From the NCBI GenBank assembly GCA_963823675.1, contig CAWGMT010000012.1:1550001-1614000 (forward strand): 64,000 nucleotides of DNA, in the 5' to 3' direction. Of the stretch, positions 42,301 to 47,503 are shown in pieces. The notes beneath the pieces were generated by a model that saw nothing but the letters and a program-made list of their open reading frames with translations, did not search any database and was not told where the DNA came from. The position numbers and the translations under genes are program-made. Positions within the stretch are counted from its first letter, which is position 1; the number at the start of each line of letters is the position of its first letter. The stretch comes from CAWGMT01 sp963823675 (GTDB lineage: Bacteria > Planctomycetota > Planctomycetia > Isosphaerales > Isosphaeraceae).

Positions 42301-43950
42301 TCATCCGAGTTCAGCGGCCTGACGCCGTCGTCGTACAATAACGGCGTCTTCACGATCAACTGGGCCGGCGCCGATCCCGACGCGAACACCGGCGTGCCGG
42401 CTGGCTCGATCGCCCTGGTGAATATCTACGTCCAGGTCGATGGGGGTGCACCGGTGCTCATTGGCCAGCCCACCGGGGGCACTCCGATTGGCAGCGGCGT
42501 CTACAGCGGATCGATCACCTACAATGCCCTCGCCGACGGCCTGTCGCACACGTATAGCTTCTACAGCGTTGGCGTCGATGATCAGCAACTGAAGCAGTAC
42601 GCTCCGCAGGCCGGGCCGCCCGCGCCCGACGTGACATTCAGCAACATCACCTACACGGCGCCGCTGGGTATTCAGAATCTCGTGGTGGAGAAGAATATCG
42701 CGGAGCGATCCTTCATCCAGTATCTCGACGTCGATTTCAACCAGAGCCTCGCGACGAGCCCGGCGCTGCAAGGTCTGGCAACCGGGCTTACCGGAAGCAG
42801 TCGCAACTCGTTCGTGGAGCTCGTGTGGTACGGCGAGAACCTCACATCGAGCAGCACGCCCCAGGGCAGCGTCAACCTCTTCAATACCGGCACCACCGCA
42901 TCCGTGAGCCTGACCGGCAATGATCTTGCCATCAACTTTGGGCAGAGCGGCATCACCAGCCTGCTGACCGAGACTGGCGTCTCGGGGACGGGGAGCCCGA
43001 CCAGCTCGTTCGGCGATGGCTGGTACGCGCTGGGGATCGATCCCAACGGCAACCCGAGCAAGGGGCAGGTCTTCTGGGTGTCGTTCTTCCGGTTGCTGGG
43101 GGACACCAATGGCGACGGCGTGGTGACCGGCCCCTATACGACGGCCGGCACGGATGCCCACACCGTCTACCACGCCGAAGGGCAGTCGGGGTCGCTGCTG
43201 AATGCGGACGTCAACGGCGACGGGTCCGTCAACAGCAAGGACCTCACCGAGACGGTCGGGGCCAACGGACACGCCGTCGGCACAACGCCGCCCGAGAAGT
43301 TCCCGCAGTTCCAGTTGTTTGTGGGCCCGGCGAGTCGAGGCGGGGCAGTGCCAACGGCGGTCACGCAGACGCAGGTGCAGGCCCTGTTGCCCGAGGCGAT
43401 CGCAGCCTGGCAAACGGCGGGCCTTGATCCGGCCGACGTGCGGCGGCTTGAGAGCGTGCAGGTCGAGGTTGGCAACCTGGGCACGAGCATCCTGGGTCTC
43501 GAAGCGGGCGATGTGATCACGATCAACCAGACCGCCGCGGGCAACAACTGGTACGTGAATGCGAGCGCCAGTTCGAGTCGGGCGTTCGGCCTGGCGGGGC
43601 CGGGTGGCGAAGAGCTTGCGGCGCCTGCTAGCCCGGCGGCGAGTGAAGTCGATCTCTTGACGGTGCTCGAGCACGAACTGGGCCACGTGATCGGCCTGAC
43701 CGACAACACGCAGGCCGGCGATCTGATGGACATCACGCTGGGGATGGGCGTGCGCCGGGTGCCGACGGCCACGGACATGGCTTCGATTGACCAGGGTGCG
43801 AGCGCTGCGGTCATGGCCGTGCCATCCGCCGCGATCGTGCGTGTCAATGATCGTGCGTACGGAGTGGAGAACCGAAGTGGATCCCGTTCTACGGGTACAC
43901 AGGGGCGCAACCGGGCCTGGTCAACGGGTTGGTCTTGGTCCCGAGTGTAA
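1..43950 (+). CDS. Giant multidomain extracellular repeat protein (5' partial, about 40 frameshifts)
   Basis: One coding unit is open from base 1 to TAA at 43948-43950, equivalent to about 14,650 codons, and its start lies upstream. Modules in order: malectin-like, Ig-like, cadherin-like, very long beta-helical region, calcium-binding-type repeats, beta-propeller, parallel beta-helix units, LamG-like, MBG-like repeats, dockerin-like, HELGH metallopeptidase-like. Frame changes occur near 9050, 12360, 14548, 17488, 23712, 25030, 25272, 26512, 26910, 27231, 27377, 27445, 27968, 28902, 28972, 29161, 29309, 29328, 29829, 30803, 30843, 31090, eleven sites in 31571-32160, 33606, 33690, 36070, 36442, 38780, 40185 and 42000. 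At each one the same module continues in another frame with no new start or terminator, so I treat it as a single gene. Such proteins are cell-surface or secreted adhesin-like proteins. Ligand and exact role are unknown. The signal peptide is outside the window. Confidence 0.85.
1234..1660 (+). other. Malectin-like domain 2
   Basis: This complete second copy begins at FVYDTDFSGGG and runs through YTLTGLTASASYTLRLHFAD to the closing VNGIELDSGG. The core is nearly identical to the partial copy at 1-320, which indicates recent internal duplication. Between the two copies (320-1230) lie short beta-strand-rich repeats of the NQGTI/GTLTLG type, as found in surface beta-helices. Confidence 0.65.
1690..2340 (+). 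other. Autotransporter-like strand repeat segment
   Basis: This segment holds NQGSL/GTY/GNYTQ strand repeats and then the block GNYTQETAGVLDVGIGG, LNVGG, GTLNISLLDG, SYRILTF. The pattern resembles the passenger-domain strand repeats of autotransporters and their planctomycete counterparts. No enzymatic motif is visible. The likely role is a structural beta-helix stalk between the malectin pair and the Ig-like array. Confidence 0.5.
2350..3800 (+). repeat. Five tandem Ig-like (Big_3-type) repeats
   Basis: Five consecutive units of about 96 residues each open with T(T/A)V(V/A)SS.NP...GQ.VTFTATV, carry TGTVTFYDGTTAIDTETLS, and end GHSITA.Y.GD.NF. Units begin near 2359, 2653, 2944, 3232 and 3526. 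This is the bacterial Ig-like fold common in surface proteins and gives a rod-like spacer. The units are similar but not identical, consistent with older duplication than the 258-bp array further along. Confidence 0.75.
3805..6745 (+). repeat. Eleven tandem cadherin-like / Big_9-type repeats
   Basis: Eleven units of about 88 residues (about 264 bp) each start P(P/V)VAS.QSV, pass through STDPNGDPLTY.V...P.DGQLSG, then NLTYTPNAGFTGSDSFQFTA and end TDTTTGLVSNTATVSITV. This is the cadherin-like or Big_9 type found in many giant bacterial adhesins. The acidic DPNGDP turn may bind calcium, which is inferred only. All eleven are in one uninterrupted frame. Confidence 0.8.
6746..14545 (+). other. Long beta-helical adhesin-like region, first part
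   Basis: About 7.8 kb encodes irregular 50-70 residue strand repeats built on phrases such as AYIGSGA.V, ATGNVTVTADN and GGSV.I.A, alternating with glycine/alanine-rich loops. The pattern is typical of filamentous-haemagglutinin or leukotoxin-like beta-strand repeat proteins. No catalytic signature is seen. Frame changes near 9050 and 12360 interrupt it, each followed at once by the same repeat type. Confidence 0.65.
14550..16480 (+). repeat. Glycine-rich repeats of about 51 residues
   Basis: A more regular sub-array has units combining ITSVAVGGGGAVGVA, an SNTVGGT-type strand, and VTAPTVSL or an equivalent, at roughly 150 bp per unit. The GGGGAVG turns recur every unit. This is probably a regular beta-solenoid. 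The alternating forms (ending SVDLEAHQDATI or PTVSLLGETTAQI) suggest a two-unit superperiod. Confidence 0.6.
16481..21600 (+). other. Long beta-helical adhesin-like region, second part
   Basis: Beta-strand repeats continue (GGSVTLTSL, GNNLTIQSQA, AGGNLTVEAEG). From about 19,800 a less repetitive stretch is richer in aromatic and acidic residues and includes PLFGPETYVIDPLYAVNPEI. The frame change near 17488 is directly visible: the strand pattern after it reads ADINAGGSITVQAEHD. No enzyme motif was found. Confidence 0.55.
21625..23800 (+). repeat. Six large NVGSLAP / LNIDDSGSTAN repeats
   Basis: Six units begin at the phrase NVGSLAPLPGG (about 21630, 22050, 22527, 22944, 23304, 23664). Each continues GISGTLAVYG, LLNIDDSGSTAN, LSGLGMAGTITYQNVGT and VALGQGTDTLT, then one to three short GGPGDDTFNVQS / GPTTLDGGSG units. 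Spacings of 421, 477, 417, 360 and 360 bp differ because the number of short GGxGxDTFNV units varies. The sixth copy shifts frame near 23712 and continues as LVVYGDAGRDVMNVDDSG. The short units resemble calcium-binding GGxGxD repeats. Confidence 0.75.
24400..25000 (+). repeat. RTX-type calcium-binding nonapeptide repeats
   Basis: Consecutive GGxGxDxI/L-type nonapeptides are visible, including GGAGNETLIGGWGDDYLAGG, GPDSIIGGIGSDTIYAG, GGSGPDTIVGG and GGKGNDYLFG. RTX repeats fold into a parallel beta-roll on binding calcium and are typical of type I-secreted proteins. The secretion route of this protein cannot be read from the window. Confidence 0.75.
25080..26310 (+). other. Beta-propeller-like domain
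   Basis: About six repeats of 55-65 residues each carry P(S/T)(I/L)A...G.(P/L).(V/A)AW.D and a W-containing strand such as W..LGG. Examples are SIVAGANGEYVAWADSRSG, SIALGANGEPVVAWTV and TLAFDDGSLFAAWQDNSSG. The arrangement matches a bacterial surface beta-propeller. Frame changes near 25030 and 25272 fall inside the first blades. Confidence 0.6.
26320..27880 (+). other. Right-handed parallel beta-helix unit A
   Basis: The unit opens with FHYVNGPSTAGDAFSTAPG, then a PGDVLYLDAGNY motif, and continues with short parallel beta-helix rungs (IHDNVIGV, HNEIYRNTQTAVEI, VSIVNNTFFSPTG). It closes with the DDSQSGFYSDYNDLY and INPLWAEPRF-like segment. The same plan recurs in units B-E. Pectate-lyase-like or NosD-like folds of this kind can bind or cleave polysaccharide. 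No catalytic residues are assignable. Confidence 0.65.
27885..28750 (+). other. CBM-like domain followed by KNH-type Ig-like domain
   Basis: LLTNPGFESGLTGWTATPG is a classic opening of a jelly-roll carbohydrate-binding module. It is followed, after a frame change near 27968, by GNSYFDAGTNAVANVEQTID and ITVTFYDADGNVL. Next come NAPLEILWNSFGTS, VRIDLYQDG and ITPSTPDTGEYTWTAG, the pattern of a Ser-Thr-rich/KNH Ig-like domain. Both types are frequent in surface glycan-interacting proteins. Confidence 0.55.
28755..30470 (+). other. Right-handed parallel beta-helix unit B
   Basis: It starts with TTFYVSSSSNTSGGQYTTAPG and continues through VYVDTGNYQ, rungs such as VSGNDVTGNAGAGISV and ENVVYGNTTGIGEAG, then DNILWVFAGYDISVAGDSEQ and a closing NGGFVNLGAYGNTPQ. 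At least six single-base frame changes (28902-29829) interrupt it. In each case the correct rung continues one frame over. Confidence 0.65.
30540..31440 (+). other. LamG-like lectin domain plus KNH-type domain
   Basis: ALSFNGSSDSVQVPD, LTLEAWVKFDS, GQWYEVAATYDGTTERLYVN and GKLDGALDDVRIWDFARSQA form a typical concanavalin/LamG jelly-roll of about 190 residues. Two compensating frame changes near 30803 and 30843 flank PASGQAVTVTSSTP. After another near 31090 (AIDATTPGLAADYRFDE) a second KNH-type module follows with VTFNIDLLQAGNPTPV and GTYAWTVPTSVAPGDNYVI. Confidence 0.7.
31441..33780 (+). repeat. Beta-helix/malectin unit C (first copy of the 2.3-kb duplication)
   Basis: The unit opens QVYYVNGPTVTPGGYTTAPG, has parallel beta-helix rungs (GNTVYGQTGNGTGIALSGG), an NNILWAQAGYDISVAADSQV segment, a KVQVSQQVTVTWQTAG linker and a malectin-like domain (about 33078-33540, VALIDAGGTGVDNF). 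From about 32160 to 33755 it is about 99% identical to the next unit at an offset of 2315 bp. Its first third carries eleven one-base insertions relative to the expected frame, and two more occur near 33606 and 33690. Confidence 0.8.
33781..36095 (+). repeat. Beta-helix/malectin unit D (second copy of the 2.3-kb duplication)
   Basis: This unit has the same architecture as unit C but is almost frame-clean: VYYVNDGSTVGDVYTTAPG, PGDIIYVDTGTYN, helical rungs, NNILWAQAGYD, then the malectin-like domain (about 35393-35855) and SPDGGASWSTIATG. It is the reference for judging the indels in unit C. Differences from C are scattered single substitutions. The exit into unit E has a one-base insertion near 36070. 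Confidence 0.8.
36096..37700 (+). other. Right-handed parallel beta-helix unit E
   Basis: It opens DYYVNDGSTVGAVYTTAPG at a 2315-bp offset from unit D, with PGDTIYVDNGTYN and rungs such as GNTVYQNGQTGIVVTSAGDD, VYGELSPDDVGIQAYDSEV and ANNTVYQPLGNAVSIQDG. It closes with DNILYVLAGYDIDVSPDSQS and INRGDSWSSPPTDLLGEPR. It diverges from C/D after the opening and lacks the malectin-like domain. There is one frame change near 36442. Confidence 0.65.
37715..38685 (+). other. Nidogen-like domain followed by Big_5-type Ig-like domain
   Basis: LPFAFTFYGTSYTQVQVSTE, NRRIAPLWANL and VNFDVVLFQNGDIRFDYGPG match the nidogen-like extracellular pattern. Then TPPTVVSTNPTTVGDE, LQVTFSKPLNPIDATA and LPAGTYEFTI form an SbsA/Big_5-type Ig-like domain. 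The role is inferred to be structural or binding. Confidence 0.55.
38690..39278 (+). repeat. Two Ig-like (Big_3-type) repeats
   Basis: Two units open TTTVVTPG.AS...GQSAEFTATV, carry a DGFVQFL.NGSA(Y/F)G(N/S)PV strand, and close with GSYTIAAEYTGDA.YAATLP. The first has a one-base deletion near 38780, where the frame resumes as DGFVQFLANGSAYGNPVP. They lead directly into the 258-bp repeats. Confidence 0.65.
39279..41573 (+). repeat. Nine MBG-like tandem repeats with 258-bp period
   Basis: Nine units begin ATPTISWANPANIVYGTALS, run through SSWTVGGVNGTVAGTFTYTP and AAGTVLGAGNNQTLSV, and end TPTDTTDYTTA.A.ATINV. Unit starts after the shorter first copy are 39510, 39768, 40026, 40283, 40541, 40799, 41057 and 41315, ending at 41573. 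The spacing is 258 bp except for one 257-bp unit, exactly where the frame breaks (near 40185). Several units are nearly identical at DNA level, so this is a recent tandem amplification. The fold resembles the MBG/Ig-like type. Confidence 0.85.
41574..43090 (+). other. Big_5-type and further Ig-like domains
   Basis: ISSITPVSPNPRNAAV, VDVTFSEPINTSSQSA and LKDLNGNPGTGSLS form a Big_5-type domain. Then TAPTSHVVNSLG, SVDLYVSVNNGPF and LYAFHSIALDAAGNSES form another Ig-like module across a one-base deletion near 42000. A third segment, VTHVLASSPSYSWGP to HTYSFYSVGVDDQ, is followed by NLVVEKNIAERSFIQYLDVD, a linker seen in planctomycete dockerin proteins. Confidence 0.5.
43093..43290 (+). other. Dockerin-like paired calcium-binding loops
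   Basis: LLGDTNGDGVV and NADVNGDGSVNSKDL are two EF-hand-like calcium loops separated by about 35 residues, as in type I dockerins. No cohesin is visible in the window. In planctomycetes such dockerin-like pairs are common near the C-terminus of large secreted proteins and need not imply a cellulosome. Confidence 0.7.
43296..43950 (+). other. Metzincin-like metallopeptidase domain at the C-terminus
   Basis: LTVLEHELGHVIGLTDN contains HExxHxxGxxD, a zinc-binding site of the matrixin-like type. It is followed by GDLMDITLGMGVRRVPTATD, whose DLM can serve as the Met-turn. The third ligand would be Asp rather than His. A preceding strand-rich part (VQVEVGNLGTSILGLEAGDV) completes the domain. Activity could process the giant protein or its surroundings, which is inferred only. 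Confidence 0.6.
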
Positions 43951-44186
43951 CGGTGGACGCAGCCTTGGCCTCAATCTCGATCGCGGCTGCTGGCGACGGT
44001 GAGCTTCAGGGTGTGACGGTAAACGGAGGCTCGCCGGCGCCCTACGTGGTGCGAATTCCCTCCATTGCGGCGAAACCCGGCGCAAAGACCATGGTCCGCA
44101 GTCCGCTCTCGCAAATCGCCAAATTCCCCGTCCGCTGTTTCCCCAAGTCATCCGTCGGCGGAGCGCGCCAACCGCGACGGATTTGA
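43863..44186 (+). other. Possible out-of-frame continuation of the giant protein
   Basis: Beyond about 43870 another frame (offset from the one stopping at 43950) reads KWIPFYGYTGAQPG and LVNGLVLVPSVTVDAALASI, with GC-rich third codon positions like the giant gene up to about 44060. After that the translation looks non-coding. Either the real C-terminus lies here after one more indel, or this is chance. I cannot decide from sequence alone. Confidence 0.3.
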
Positions 44187-44410
44187 AGCCTTTGAGAAGC
44201 GACTCAGACAATGGATGAGGAATCGAGGAGATCGCCGGACGGAGCCTGGGCTGATGAAAAACTTGGGCGCAATTCGGACATTTTCGGATCGTGCCTACTG
44301 GCGGGATTTGTTGCACTCTCGGACAGGGGCGCCAGCTCAAACGGCATGAGGAAGCCAGGAAGGCAGGAATCACCCGAGGACGCAATGGCCCAGTTGAAGC
44401 CTCACCGAAA

Positions 44411-44520
44411 TCTTCGTTTGCTTCGTTTGCTTCTGTTCCAAGATCAGACCTGCAGCACGCGCCCGCTACTGGCCCCGCTGCCAATACGTCTTGAACAGAA
44501 GCAAACGAAGGCAACGAAGA
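44411..44520. repeat. MITE-like element with 28-bp inverted ends
   Basis: The left end (44411-44438) and right end (44493-44520) are inverted copies matching at 26 of 28 positions. They are built on CTTCGTTTGCTTCTGTTC and its complement, with a 54-bp centre. The ends are themselves made of short CTTCGTTTG direct repeats. No ORF is inside. It sits just upstream of the PEP-CTERM-like remnant and may have disrupted it. Confidence 0.75.
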
Positions 44521-44549
44521 GCGAGATGGCAGCCTCATGCAGCAGCTAG

Positions 44550-44825
44550 CCAAGGCACCCAAAGTTTCAGGTTTCCCTGGTCACAAGTCCCAACACGTTT
44601 TTCGATGACCAGAACGGAGATCCGCTGCCGTACACCTCGAGCGTTCCAGAGCCGTCCTCCTTGACGATTGCGGCACTCTCCGCCTTGAGCATTCTGTTGT
44701 GGAGCTGCCGGCGCAGTCGAACGCGGGTGTGGTGCAGGAATTCGCCCCTGGTCATCTCAACCGACCCCCGCCCAATGGGCGGCTGTCGCTCGAATCTACT
44801 CACCCGGCCGCGCGGTAATCAGTGA
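44550..44825 (+). pseudogene. Orphan PEP-CTERM-like C-terminal fragment
   Basis: The frame opens after TAG at 44547 and ends with TGA at 44823. It reads QVSLVTSPNTFFDDQNGDPL, then VPEPSSLTIAALSALSILL and WSCRRSRTR. That is the tripartite PEP-CTERM signal: VPEP motif, hydrophobic helix and arginine cluster, which is recognised by exosortase. No start codon or N-terminal domain is attached, and an extra 24-residue tail follows the arginines. It looks like the remnant of a gene whose front is missing or out of frame, possibly because of the adjacent inverted repeat. No exosortase is in the window. Confidence 0.5.
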
Positions 44826-45525
44826 ACAGCCCGAAATATTTTCCACTTTTTTTTTCGCTTGGCAGCATAAGAGGTTGCGGCAAAAAAATCGGCGAATTGT
44901 AAATCTTGCGTTAACGAGATTTTGAATTCAGCGCATTTTAGATATAGACAACTGGGCGCAGACTGCGAGTTCAACATGTCCACCAGCGGGTTTGCCTCCA
45001 AAAGCGTCCGGATCGCGCTGACTGCGACGCAGGTCGACCACGAATAACACGAATAACACGAATCCAGACGGAAGACGGGATTAACCAGTGACTGTCAGGA
45101 CCTGGCATCACGGCGAGGTCGCGGGCTATACCGGAAGACGGCTCTCCATTCGTAAGATTCGCGTTATTCGTGGTTTAGATCCAGTCCCCACTTCCTTGCC
45201 CGTCGAGGGCGTGCCGGCCAGCCCTGAGCCCGGGGCTGAGAACCGTGGGCGGGCAAAACCGAAAAATACTAGTGGATTACTCTCACTGGCTCTCATTGAC
45301 TCCCAAACCGGGAGAACATCGCAAAAGTAAGCAACCCAGGTTCGCCGTTGCACTTGCGCAGAGGCAATCTTCACCGGACTCGGCTACGTTCAAGCGCCGC
45401 ATTCGCGGCCGTCACGTTCGCGGCCGTCACGGCGCGCTCACAGACGGCGTTGGCACCCGAAGACGCCGGCTTCCAGCCGGGCCCGGCTCCGCCCGGTGGC
45501 CGGCAGCTCTTGGCCCCGAACTTGC
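44826..45525. other. Gene-poor spacer downstream of the arabinofuranosidase
   Basis: I see no convincing gene in this 700-bp stretch. It opens with an AT-rich patch (44838-44950) unlike the surrounding DNA, then the 45037-45174 inverted repeat. At about 45403-45432 there are two direct copies of TTCGCGGCCGTCACG. A weak CCGGC-TTCCA-GCCGG hairpin at 45466-45480 could end transcription of the minus-strand arabinofuranosidase. Confidence 0.5.
45037..45174. repeat. Inverted repeat of the ACCACGAATAACACGAAT type
   Basis: The left arm (45037-45063) and right arm (45148-45174) match as inverted copies at 23 of 27 positions around an 84-bp centre. The left arm is itself a direct repeat of AATAACACG. 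No ORF lies inside. ATTCGTGTTATTCGTGG-like sequence is, from general knowledge, a recurrent intergenic motif in several PVC bacteria, so this is probably a dispersed element. Confidence 0.65.
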
Positions 45526-47157
45526 TCACGCCAGGTCGATGTCGAAACGACTGACCGATGCAGGCGGCACGACAAAGGAAAGCTCGGGATGGGGCCCGCG
45601 TCCCGACAGACGGATTTCCTGTTGCTTGGGGATGACCGTTTGCGGTTGCTCGAAGCTATTGAACGCGTTCAGTCGCTCATTGGTGAGCACGGTCCACCGG
45701 ACCTGGCCGATCGCGGCTCCCTTGATCCGGATCACGACCTCGGCGGGCTGGTTCGCGTGAGAATGAACCAGTGTCAAGGTCGCCTGTTTCTCACCCGTCC
45801 GCGATGCCGAGCCGGCCAGGCGGAAGAGTTGCTGGCCGCGGCCGCCGGCCTGGAATGGAACGTCGGGCGCCTCGACTGCCAGCCGGACGGCTTTGGCGTT
45901 CTGGTGCGGGCGATAAAGCGTGTAAACGTGGTATGTGGGTGTCGCAACCAGTTTGTCGCCGTCGGCGAGGAACAGCGAGTGCAGGTTGTTGACGAGCTGC
46001 GCGATGTTGGCCATGTCGATCTTGCCGGCGTGGCGGTTGAAGGTATCGAGGGTCAGGGCGGCGACCAGTGCGTCGCGGAGGGTGCCCATCTGTTCGAAGA
46101 GGTGCCGCGGGTTGATCTCGGTGCCGGCGGGATGCCAGCTTCCCCATTCGTCGATGACCAGCTTGATCGCGTGCTTGCGGTCAAACTCACCGAGGGCCGA
46201 CCATTGATCCTTGATCAAGGTCTCCATCTGGTTAGCCTTGGCGAGCTGCTCGTACCACTGGTCCTGGGTGAATTTGAGCGCGTGGCCGGTGGTCCCGCAG
46301 TAGTAATGAGGCGCCCAGCCTTGAATGGGCGCGCGCTGGCCGTCGACCCACCTGGCGAAGAAGCGCCGGGTCCAATCGAGATCGTTGCCGTTGGGCCCGG
46401 CGGCGATGAGATAGGGGGAGACGCCGTACTGGGGCAGCCACTCGGTGAACCGGCGATACTCGCGGCAATAGTCCTCGGGCGTGAACTTGCCGCCGCAGCC
46501 CCAGCTCTCGTTGCCGACGCCCCAGTACCGGATGCGAAAGGGCTCGCGCTGGCCGCCGGCGACCCGCTCATCGGCAAGCGACGTCGAGCCGGCCGGGGCG
46601 TTGCAGTATTCGACCCATTGCTGAAACTCCTCGGGCGAGCCGGTCCCGACGTTGCCCGCGAGGTAGGGCTCGGCCCCGCAGAGGCGGCAGAAGCGAATGA
46701 ACTCATGAGTACCAAACTGGTTGGTCTCGGTTTCCTCGCGCCAGCGGCCGAAGCGGCGGGGGCGACGGTCGCGCGGCCCGATGCCGTCGCGCCAGTGGTA
46801 CCGATCGGCAAAGCAGCCCCCCGGCCAGCGGATGGCGATCGGTCCGAGCTGTCGCACTTGCTCGACCAAGCCGCGCCGGATGCCGTCGATATTGGGCACC
46901 TTCGACTCGGGCCCGACCCAGATGCCGTCGTAGATGACTCCGCCGATGTGCTCGGTGAACTGACTGTAAAGCTCCGGCCGGACGGTCGCAATCGGCTCGT
47001 CGAGCAGAATCGTGACGGCGTGATCGGCCAGAGCGGCTCGGCCGCCGCGACCACTGGTGGTTCTGGTCGAGGCCAACCCGGCCGCCAGAGCCGCGCTCGT
47101 GCCGGCCAGCGTGATTCGCCCCAGCGCTTTGCGCCGGTCGATTCGGTCGTCGCTCAT
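45526..47157 (-). CDS. GH51 alpha-L-arabinofuranosidase, Tat-exported
   Basis: This intact 543-residue protein probably hydrolyses terminal alpha-L-arabinofuranosyl residues from arabinan or arabinoxylan. It opens with a twin-arginine signal (DRRKALGRITLAG) and a hydrophobic alanine-rich stretch, which indicates export of the folded enzyme. Family hallmarks are EHIGGVIYDGIWVG, IRWPGGCFADRYHWRDGIGP, the acid/base Glu in YWGVGNESWGCGG and the nucleophile Glu in KLVIDEWGSWH. Length and the C-terminal beta-sandwich fit family GH51. The ATG at 47157 is supported by GGAGG seven bases upstream. It is transcribed divergently from the radical SAM operon. Substrate within the family cannot be fixed. 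GH51 members also include a few endoglucanases. Confidence 0.9.
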   Translation of the reverse strand: MSDDRIDRRKALGRITLAGTSAALAAGLASTRTTSGRGGRAALADHAVTILLDEPIATVRPELYSQFTEHIGGVIYDGIWVGPESKVPNIDGIRRGLVEQVRQLGPIAIRWPGGCFADRYHWRDGIGPRDRRPRRFGRWREETETNQFGTHEFIRFCRLCGAEPYLAGNVGTGSPEEFQQWVEYCNAPAGSTSLADERVAGGQREPFRIRYWGVGNESWGCGGKFTPEDYCREYRRFTEWLPQYGVSPYLIAAGPNGNDLDWTRRFFARWVDGQRAPIQGWAPHYYCGTTGHALKFTQDQWYEQLAKANQMETLIKDQWSALGEFDRKHAIKLVIDEWGSWHPAGTEINPRHLFEQMGTLRDALVAALTLDTFNRHAGKIDMANIAQLVNNLHSLFLADGDKLVATPTYHVYTLYRPHQNAKAVRLAVEAPDVPFQAGGRGQQLFRLAGSASRTGEKQATLTLVHSHANQPAEVVIRIKGAAIGQVRWTVLTNERLNAFNSFEQPQTVIPKQQEIRLSGRGPHPELSFVVPPASVSRFDIDLA

Positions 47158-47164
47158 GAGCTAA

Positions 47165-47169
47165 CCTCC
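47165..47169 (-). promoter_or_regulatory. Ribosome binding site of the arabinofuranosidase
   Basis: GGAGG on the minus strand lies seven bases before the ATG at 47157-47155, which fixes the start codon and places the twin-arginine motif at the expected distance. Confidence 0.75.
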
Positions 47170-47298
47170 CCACAGAACAGCGCCTGCGGCCGCAGCCAAG
47201 GCGAAATTCCGGATCCCGAATTCCAGATGTTTTCGGCTGCCTCACCCTTAGTACTATCCCGCGCCAACTTGTTGCGAACAACTGCGCAGGGGCCTGTG

Positions 47299-47373
47299 TT
47301 GGAGTCCCGCCGTTAGCCGGTCCGCAAAATCGTACTTCAACAAGACCCGGACCGGCTAAAGCCGGGACCCCAA
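47299..47373. repeat. Inverted repeat between divergent genes
   Basis: Arms 47299-47323 and 47349-47373 pair at 22 of 25 positions (core TAGCCGGTCC with its complement) around a 25-bp loop. It lies in the 346-bp spacer between the divergent arabinofuranosidase and radical SAM genes. No recognisable promoter elements were found in the rest of that spacer. It could be a dispersed intergenic element or a transcript-end structure. Confidence 0.6.
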
Positions 47374-47503
47374 GTTGAATTCAAAATGAATACTCCTACA
47401 ACTGTCCGATTGACAGGTCGGACGTCTCCGGTTATCTTTGACAACCGTCGTACTACGAATGTCGTATGTCTTCGGTCCACGTGCCATCGGACGGAATGCC
47501 GGC

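Noticed and set aside
43093..43290. A cellulosome-type assembly based on the dockerin-like pair
   Set aside because: No cohesin or scaffoldin is visible in the window, and dockerin-like loops are common in planctomycete secreted proteins without a cellulosome.
43921..44562. Minus-strand open frame of 213 codons with RKCPNCAQVFHQ
   Set aside because: It has only a two-cysteine motif, spans the inverted-repeat element and has no coherent domain. Probably chance.
44567..44803. Minus-strand 78-codon open frame
   Set aside because: The plus strand here encodes the PEP-CTERM-like tail. The minus frame has no ribosome binding site or family resemblance.
45496..47316. Plus-strand open frame of 606 codons over the arabinofuranosidase
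   Set aside because: The minus strand encodes a complete GH51 enzyme with both catalytic residues and a ribosome binding site.
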